In this document: positions 56,862 through 64,000 of the stretch, piece by piece
Position numbering within the stretch: the stretch's first letter is position 1
Layout: every line of letters starts with the position of its first letter
From: Nannochloris sp. 'desiccata'
Lineage: Eukaryota; Chlorophyta; Trebouxiophyceae; Chlorellales; Chlorellaceae
Direction of reading: 5' to 3'
NCBI GenBank assembly: GCA_019044685.2
Contig: JAGTXX020000015.1
Span: forward strand, 744,001-808,000
Length of the DNA: 64,000 nt
The notes under the pieces: generated by a model
Database searches by the model: none
What the model saw: only the letters and a program-made list of their open reading frames with translations
What the model was told of the DNA's origin: nothing
Program-made: the position numbers and the translations under genes

Positions 56862-59043
56862 TTAATTAAATTCATCTAATGGTACACTAGGCAACCACAT
56901 TGCAGCCATTAAGCTACTTCCGCCACGTGCCAGCGACATTGCCTCTACCATTCCATCATCATTTTCCCTTCTCCTTTCTTCGCCTGCTAAAGAATTGTTA
57001 TCATCATTCGCCTTATTCGGCTGCTCAACAGTGACATCAAACCATCCTCCAGCTTGTCGAGCTAATCTTGACAACGTGGCAAATTCAGCTAAAAACACGT
57101 GCCCTCCCTCGGAGTCCATTGCCGCTGCACCGCCTCGAGTGAGCGTGCCGGGTCCTATTGCCTGCACTAGTCTGGTCGCAATAACAACACCATCACCTTC
57201 ATATTCGCAAACAAATTCGATAACATCACCGCGTGCCGAGCATGCTATGGTACCGTCCAGAAGCTGACTCAGCATTCTTTTAAGTACGATGGGTTCAACA
57301 GGTACGGCTGTCTCTGGGAAAGTGAAACGAGGTTCTCTATCTTCTTTTGCTGCTGGCCCCATTGCTCCTGCTACAATTTCAGAAGAAGAAGATTCTGGTT
57401 TGGGGGGTAGTAAAAAAGTGACTCCGCTCACGGATGCAAAATTTTGAGCACTGTTGAGAAGTGGAGCCAACGTAGAAACGAGAGGAGCTGCCACTGAAAG
57501 GGGTTGTCGATCTACATTGCTGCTTTCACTTGAAGCACCAGGGGAGCTTCCTCCTCCAGCAGTTGTGTTTGATGGTAATGATGGCGGTGCAAACGCAGGA
57601 GGGGTCCAAAAGTCTCCTCCGATTGAGGATGATGGCAATGCAGGACTCGGAAGCATTTCCACGTTGGTTGTGTTGCTGGCGGTAGTTGGTACAACACTCG
57701 TCATACTTGAACTTCTATAATTAGTACTATCATCAGTACTAGTAGTACTACTGCCACTCGTACTGGTACTTGAATCATCATTCATAAAGCTTGCCGCAGA
57801 CAACATTGATTGCTGTTGTTGCTCTCTCGAGAGATCTTGCTGCTGCTGCTGCTGCTGCTGTCGAGGTCCTCCTGAACCACCTGTTCCTATTCTCACTGTA
57901 GGCATTGACGGTGCTAGAAACGCTTGTAATTGACTTACTATCTCCCCTAATGTCTGTCCCTGTGCCATGATACTCTCCGTCATGTCCCGCTCAGGCTCAC
58001 CCTCCTGTAATCTTGGAGCTAGCATTGCACCTAAAGTACGCAGCGTACTCAACGGTTTCCGTGCTTGTCTTACAAGACCTTGTACTTGTCTACGGCGCAC
58101 AGCGTGGCCAGCACGTTCTAATGCCGCACGCAAATCCAGGGCGCATGCTAATCCGAGAGCAGTACCGTTCTGCTTTATTAAGGCCATATCTGCTGGGCTG
58201 AAGACAGCGCATGCTGGTGGGTGTAGTGACCCAGCAAGGGACCCACTGTATGGTGCGTTAGAATCTGGGCTACAGCATTCAACAACGAGGAGACCGACTA
58301 AAAATTGATTGTGAGCCAGTGGCAGGACAAGTCCCCCGCTGTCAGGTAAAACAATTAAGTTTTGTTCAACTATCCATGCTTCTTGGTACTGTTCATTCGC
58401 TTCTGGAATACCAAGAATGAGATCTTTACGATGATTTGCTGCTGCTTCAGCTTCTCTAGCGTCACTCGCTGCAACAAGCTGCAATTGTAATTGACCGGAG
58501 GGTAAACTCGCAGGAGACCTCCGATAGATTGCACAACGTACTCCAGTTTCTTCGAGAAGCGCCAAGCGAGCTTCCAAAGATGTAACAAGCATTGTGAGCT
58601 GTAAGTGGCATAGCTCACGAAGCTCAGCACTGGGTGCCAAGGCTTCAGCAGGCTCAGAGGTAGCATGAGGGCCGAATTGGTCTTCATCGTAGGAAGAAGA
58701 CTTACCATCAAAACTAGACATAACCAAGCTATCATTGTCTGTAGGGAACATAATTTAAGGCTTATATATGATGTCGAAACGAAGAGATGATGAACAGAGA
58801 GTGTAATTGAGACCAATTTATACTGTGGTTTGAAATTGCTCTCGACATAAATGCCTTACCCGAGGAATATGAATTCGTGATCACGATAGAAGCGAGATTA
58901 CGGCATGGGATTCTATTTAATGTATATGCTGGCGACAATGTGCTGTTCAAAGCCCGTAGTCTTGACGAAATAAGGCGAGAACAATTGCATGGGCATGGGC
59001 CTTCTATCGCCCAGCGCTGGTTGCATACTCCGTTCATTTCCAA
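56862..59043 (-). CDS. Chloroplast sensor kinase (CSK)-like protein with Arg at the phospho-acceptor site
   Basis: Two exons, 59043-58860 and 58738-56862, give 686 residues; phase and frame both match. Exon 1 is a transit peptide (61 residues, rich in Ser, Arg, Asn and Cys). A GAF-like domain follows (about 100-265, with LEARLALLEETGVRCAIY and QYQEAWIVEQNLIVLPDSGG), then a DHp-like helix (VRQARKPLSTLRTLGAML) and a degenerate ATPase domain near the C-terminus. In cyanobacterial Hik2 the DHp has His at the position that here is Arg285 (AGA at 58070-58068); plant CSK has also lost this His. A long Ser/Thr/Gln-rich linker splits DHp from the ATPase part. CSK links plastoquinone redox state to plastid transcription. 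Activity here is doubtful. Confidence 0.75.
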
Positions 59044-59314
59044 AAATAAGAGAAGAATTTAAGGAATAATTGTAGTGCATGAGCGGTGGTGGGCGTGACG
59101 CAAATTTATTTCTTCTTTCTCAATCATATATGCAGCTATATAGGGACGTTCAAAATCCAAGCTGCTTATTTTCTTTAATCTGGCATTCCGTTACATATTC
59201 TATTATTTGTTCGTTCATTTTTTGGAGTCCGACAACTACAGCAAAGACAAAAGCGTGCTTGATCACCTATAGATTAAACTATGATTTAAACTTTTCCAAT
59301 TCTTATACGTCGCT

Positions 59315-62300
59315 ATGCCTTTCGATGCTTCCCAATTTTATTGGGAGCCTTTCAAAGCACTCTACGACCGCCTGGAAGGAATTAAGCTTGACCCTGGTGC
59401 AGTTGATGTCTCTTCCTTGCAATCCATTTTGAAAGAAGACTACGCGCCCTGGCTTATTAAGGGTCTGCGTGGATTTAAGACACCTAGTGATGCATCCAAA
59501 AAAGCCATCGAAACCGAAACCAGCTTGGTAGCTCGTGGGAAGGACGTGCCAATTGAATCTGCACTAGTTCCTGCAGCGCTCTCCGTCAGTAAAGCGTTGG
59601 TAAGACTTTGTTAAATAAGTAGAGAAATAAATTGATATATACGAAATCTGCCACCCAGACCTCCATCCCCAATCTATCTTATATCTTTTCTAATTCCTCA
59701 ATTAAATATATAAAAAAATTAACAATTCACCATCTTCCAGAACTTGGATCAAGTACAAGCATATGTGCTGGTATCCCGTTGGCACGCTCAGGAACATGGT
59801 CCTGCTACTCTACCCTCTTCCGGCCGTTCTCTAAGCCCTGATCAACTCCGTGCAATTGTAGTACTCTATTTCCAAGAACGATTACGCCTGCTTCAATCGA
59901 TCGAGAGTCTTCTTCTTGTCGGGGAAGGATGGCTCGGTGTCGGTGCATTTGCTGAAGCAATAGAAGAGACGTTAGGAAGCCTTTTAGGCGCTTCTCCCGA
60001 TCTGGAAGAAGTAACTTTTCAAGCTTTAAAAGATAATTTACAAGGGAATGGCAGTGGAGCTGTTCCTGGCTATTCAGCAGGGCTTTTAGGAGGAAGTCAA
60101 TTGAATGGCTTTGGCGGAGGTATTATAGGAATTGGCGACGCTGTCATTGTCCCCGGAATGACAGCTACCCGTTCAGGAAGAAGCTCTGCAGCTGAAGATC
60201 TCGCTGCATTAGAGCGCAACGTCCAACTCAGTATTTTATCATTAATTTATTTCTACCCCAGAAAACAATGCACACAGCAGCGGTTCTTGGAGCTTGCGAG
60301 GTTATTTCACACCCATGTGTTCGCTGTTCCATTACCACAACCAGAGGCATCATCAAAATTATCTCCTTTGCATATTTCAGTCAAATTAGCGGCTTTGCTG
60401 TTGCTTGAAGTTTTGGCCCTTGATGTCGACAAGGCGCTTCAAGTTATCGCCCAAGGTGCAGGTCCAATAAATGAAACAACCAACGCATTCTTATCCCCTG
60501 CAATTAAAGATGAAATTAATAATGAATTAAGAGGCTGGTGTCCTGCTTCCTCTGCTCCGCATGCAACTATCGTGCTGGTCTGGGCTGCAGTGTTGACTCT
60601 CGCTGGTCAACATGAAGACGCAGCACAGCATGCCTCAAAAGCGACAGACGCAAATGCACTTGGCGCCTTGCGTGATCTCAGTTCCCCTCAGGGATTACAA
60701 CCAGCTGCGATGGATATGGCAGGGACTATTGTTTACAGTGCTGCGTGCACAGTGCTGACGGCGTTTACTTTAGATCCGTGTAGTGAATCCATGTCAGCGC
60801 AGCAGGCACAGCAGGCAGTTGATATGCTGTGTAATATCTTTTCCCACCACCCTGCCTTGTGTGACTCTTTCTGGAATGGCAGAAATCGACCAGATCAAGG
60901 CGAAATTCTCCTGGCGAATCAACCTATTCGTTCCTTTTTAGAATCAGTCTCCAGTGTATTTCCCGCCTACCCGGTACCCCTGCTGCGCCTGCTGACGGCG
61001 CTTGCAGCAGGAACTGGCCCCACTGCTGCCGCTGCTGCGTTTTACTACTTTTCCAGCAACACAGAGCTTACTTGGTTGCATCAATTGCCGCATCCTGCGA
61101 TTGCTGCGAACCCTGAGAATGCACTTGGTGTAGTTACAACAGCAGAGCTCGACTTGCCCGGAGCGAAAGGCTTGACTTTATATACTAATGTTGTAGGGGA
61201 GGTGCTAACTTCTTTAGATTCAAGTACCGGGGTATGTGGTGCATGGCCAGTATGGATTCCAGGATGGTCAGGGTCAACGCCTGCTGCTGCTATGCATGCT
61301 GTGCTGTGGCATTTGCCTGCTGAGGTGGATACCCGCCCATGGGCCTTGTTATGCAGATCATTTGGAGCATTACGTGCTTTACAGGAAAATTATACTGGTA
61401 TACGTAGTACTATTTTTGAGGCTGCATTGTTAGAGTTGGATGCGTCGTTAAGTTTCTTAGCTACGGTCTGCAGTAAAGATCCAGGGGCTACTGCTGTTCA
61501 CATTCTTCGTTTTGAAGTACCTTCTTCTTCTTTTTCTTCTTCTTCTTTGAGTGGTTTTGACGGTAGTGGTGGTGGTGGTAGTGGTTCCGGTAGTAATGCT
61601 ATGAGTGCTACTACGACTGGTCGAGATATTATCTCATTGGCATGTCAAACAATTGCCACGCTCGCTGATCTTTCTTCGTCTGTGGCGGCTTTTTCTTCAG
61701 TTTTTTCAAGCACGTTGACTTCATGTTTTAAAATATGCACTGCATTTGCGCCCGTAGCTGCTGGTCGAGTCGCAGATGAACTCCTTGGCGCGTTAGGTAT
61801 TACCCCATTAGATGTGAGTATTGCTGCACGGTCCCCTGCATCTCCTCCAGAGGCTCCGATCTTAACTAAACTGGTTGCTGCTGAAGGCGCTGCAGCTCGC
61901 TACCCAGCTACACTAGCTCTCCTGCACTCACTCATTTCTCTCCTACAAGCTGGGTGTCCTTCCCCTGCGTTAGCACCTCTTGTGTCCTTTGTTCTTCAGC
62001 GTATTGCACCCGAACTTAACCACTGGAAATATGAAAATTTGGCAGAGAGGTGGTTGCTGGCTGAGCGGTGCCTTACCGTCGTTCGGCAAGCTCTTTTGGT
62101 TGCGCCTTCTTTTAACAAAGACAGCAGCAATAACACGAGTGCAATTGTAGCTGCAGTTACGGCAGTGCTTCAATCTGACTCTGGTGCCACCGCCTGTGTT
62201 CTTCCTCTACTCCCACCAGATGCAGCGGTACTAGAGACCCAGTCAAATTCAGCTGATTACCGTACTACATCACAAGTAGAAGCAGCTGAGAAATGCTGTA

Positions 62301-64000
62301 TTGCCTGGTTGCGCTTGATTCCAGTACTATTACCACCTAATGTACATAATAACCATAATGGAATCAATAATGAGGGGACAGCATCGTTATTGGCTCCAGC
62401 AGCGTTTCTCTGTGATCGCTCTGATGATGGCCGTCGCCCCCCTGCAGCCATTTTATTATCCTTTTTAGCCTACCCCTACTTTGCAGCACGCGAAAAGGCA
62501 TTAGTCGTCCGTGCAATGCATTGTTTTGTCGTTGCTGCGTCTATTGTAGTTCCTGAGATGCCGCTGCTGCCGTTGCTGCCTGAGGAAGGTGCCAGAATGA
62601 CACCCGCTTCCAAGGCGGCACTAGTCGATGCACTGGCACCGTCAATTGCTAGTTCTTGTGAGCCGTTATTTGAAGCGACGTGTGATGTTCTTGCTGCAGC
62701 GGTGATGAAGCATCCTAGCTTAGTTGATGCATTGTTCTTTGATTCTGCTTTAGAAAATGGTAAAGGTGGAAAGGTAAGCAAGCCCCTGGCAGTATCGGTG
62801 GTTGATTTTTTTTCCCTTCTTCCTTAACTCTTCTAACGGCTATATTTTCTATCCTTTTATTTATTTACAGGAAAACAGGGATGCAAATGAGGACAATAAA
62901 GCCCTCCCATCCAGCAGTACAAACGAGAGCCCCACCAGTACTGCGTATAGCTGCCTTGATGCTCTGTGGTCTTTGCTTCAGAACTGGGAATCTCTTCTGA
63001 AGAGGGACAATTCTCCATTCGCTCTTGCGAAAGCAATGCAAGTTGTTGCTGCATTATGGCAATCTGGTGGCCCTGCATATAGAGCGATTTCTGTATTACA
63101 ACGCCAACCAGGTTTCTGGGCTGTTGTCACTGGAATTTTGGAACACACTGCTGCTGTTGGATCGGTACCAGGGCAAGATAGCAACAGGATTTCTTTGCTG
63201 GACAGTTTTCTAGACCAAAAAATTGGCGGTGATGCTCCATCTACAGCCGGAAGTGGTTTAGCTGCCGCTGAGAAGTGGGTAGGCATGAAAACTGAGTGCT
63301 GGAAAGTTGCAACGGAGATAGCAGCAATGCAGGTGCTTGCCGCTGAATGCTTTGTGTGGCAGAATAATAATAATAACAACGTTGCAACTGCCTCTGCTTT
63401 ATCTCACCACAAAATGCCATCTGAGCTCTACGAGTTTGTAGTCCAAGGGAAACTCCAAGCACTCGTTCCTCGCTTACTGAAACGGTACTGCCTTGTAGTG
63501 CCTAATATTACTGGACTGGAAAGTGACGCTGCTCGGCTTGCAACAGCAACTGCAGCGCAATTAATTGAAACATCAATCCATGATCAAGCATTATGGGCTA
63601 GTGTACAAGCAGGACCCTGTTTAATTTCAAAACTAGCATCGATTACCGAACTGGAGCTGCGCAATTGCAAAGAGCAAGCGCAGGTTGCGGCCGGTCTTTA
63701 TTCTATCTCCACAGCGGTGCTGGGTGAGGGTGGAGATCAAGCTGTCCAATCCCGTCCTGCTCTACGTGCTCTTGCGGACTGTATTCTAACTCAAGCTGAG
63801 ACTCCACAAAGATTGGCTCCCATTGCTCACTATGGCTCTAAATATATATACGATGCGAGCTTGCTTGGTCGCCGTGTTGGTGCTGCCCTGGCTCAGGAGA
63901 CTCCTTTGCTAAGCGATCTAAAGAATATCCTTGGTGCTGTGAGTATTGCATACTCTTTAGAAGATGTTCGTGCTGATGCAGCAACAGCGCTGGATGCTTT
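59315..64000 (+). CDS. NUP205: Nucleoporin NUP205/NUP192 (3' end outside window)
   Basis: Three exons seen, 59315-59599, 59741-62773 and 62871-64000, giving about 1480 residues before the edge. The N-terminus (PFDASQFYWEPFKALYDRL) and the start of exon 2 (NLDQVQAYVLVSRWHAQEHG, then IVVLYFQERLRLLQSIESLL) match the NUP205 inner-ring scaffold; the rest is alpha-solenoid with many Ala/Leu helices and low-complexity Ser/Gly inserts near 61530-61600. NUP205 anchors NUP93 and NUP53 in the inner ring of the nuclear pore. A GTGAGT at 63938 might be a further donor, but the frame also stays open to the edge. The N-terminal exon assignment is secure by phase (0) at both introns. Confidence 0.9.

Noticed and set aside
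58877..59062. Forward frame antisense to the CSK first exon
   Set aside because: The reverse strand gives a phase-matched transit-peptide exon, so the forward frame is a shadow.
1..64000. tRNA, rRNA, CRISPR or complete transposon
   Set aside because: Scanned by eye for tRNA T-loop signatures, spaced repeats and transposase-like frames; none found. A tRNAscan or repeat search would be decisive.

Overview
This is a eukaryotic nuclear segment, most likely from a green-lineage alga (Viridiplantae). Genes are dense and interrupted by few, mostly short GT-AG introns, and they lie on both strands in divergent and convergent pairs. The green-lineage signal comes from nuclear genes with N-terminal organelle-targeting regions (plastid bL28, plastid-type UMP kinase, a VKOR-thioredoxin fusion of the LTO1 type), a chloroplast sensor kinase (CSK) homologue, and an actin-related protein that fits plant ARP7. 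TGA is used as an ordinary stop. I cannot name the species. No CRISPR array, complete mobile element, tRNA or rRNA was found. Exon joins were worked out by hand from splice sites, phase continuity and protein-family continuity; none is supported by transcripts here.

Layout. 0-11.4 kb: a truncated reverse-strand gene, a triple Myb/SANT plus winged-helix regulator, eIF1A, mitochondrial uS5, a RanBPM/GID1-type SPRY-LisH-CTLH protein, the Pol III subunit RPC5 and plastid bL28. 11.6-25.7 kb: cytosolic valyl-tRNA synthetase with an N-terminal GST-like domain, an LRR gene remnant broken by a TGA, a hypothetical gene, a DENN-domain protein, a secreted phospholipase A2-like protein, a four-exon orphan and a small duplicated Cys/His protein. 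26-33 kb: SF3B1, plastid UMP kinase and proteasome ATPase RPT1. 33.6-48.5 kb: three chromatin genes (a very large KDM5/JARID1-type protein, ARP7, a bromodomain protein) interrupted only by a NUDT6-like Nudix hydrolase. 48.8-59 kb: LTO1-like oxidoreductase, a coiled-coil protein, a GST, a plastid-type EamA transporter, mitochondrial ISCU, a DUF455 ferritin-like protein and the CSK homologue. 59.3 kb to the end: NUP205/NUP192, cut by the window edge.

Most genes are housekeeping and functionally unrelated to their neighbours. The main points of interest are two proteins that look like enzymes but lack the expected active residues: a KDM5-like protein whose JmjC iron-binding His-x-Glu is Arg-Val-Gln, and a CSK whose phospho-acceptor position is Arg. 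Others are the unusual SANT/winged-helix architecture, the LRR pseudogene, the PLA2-like secreted protein and the tandem Cys/His microprotein.
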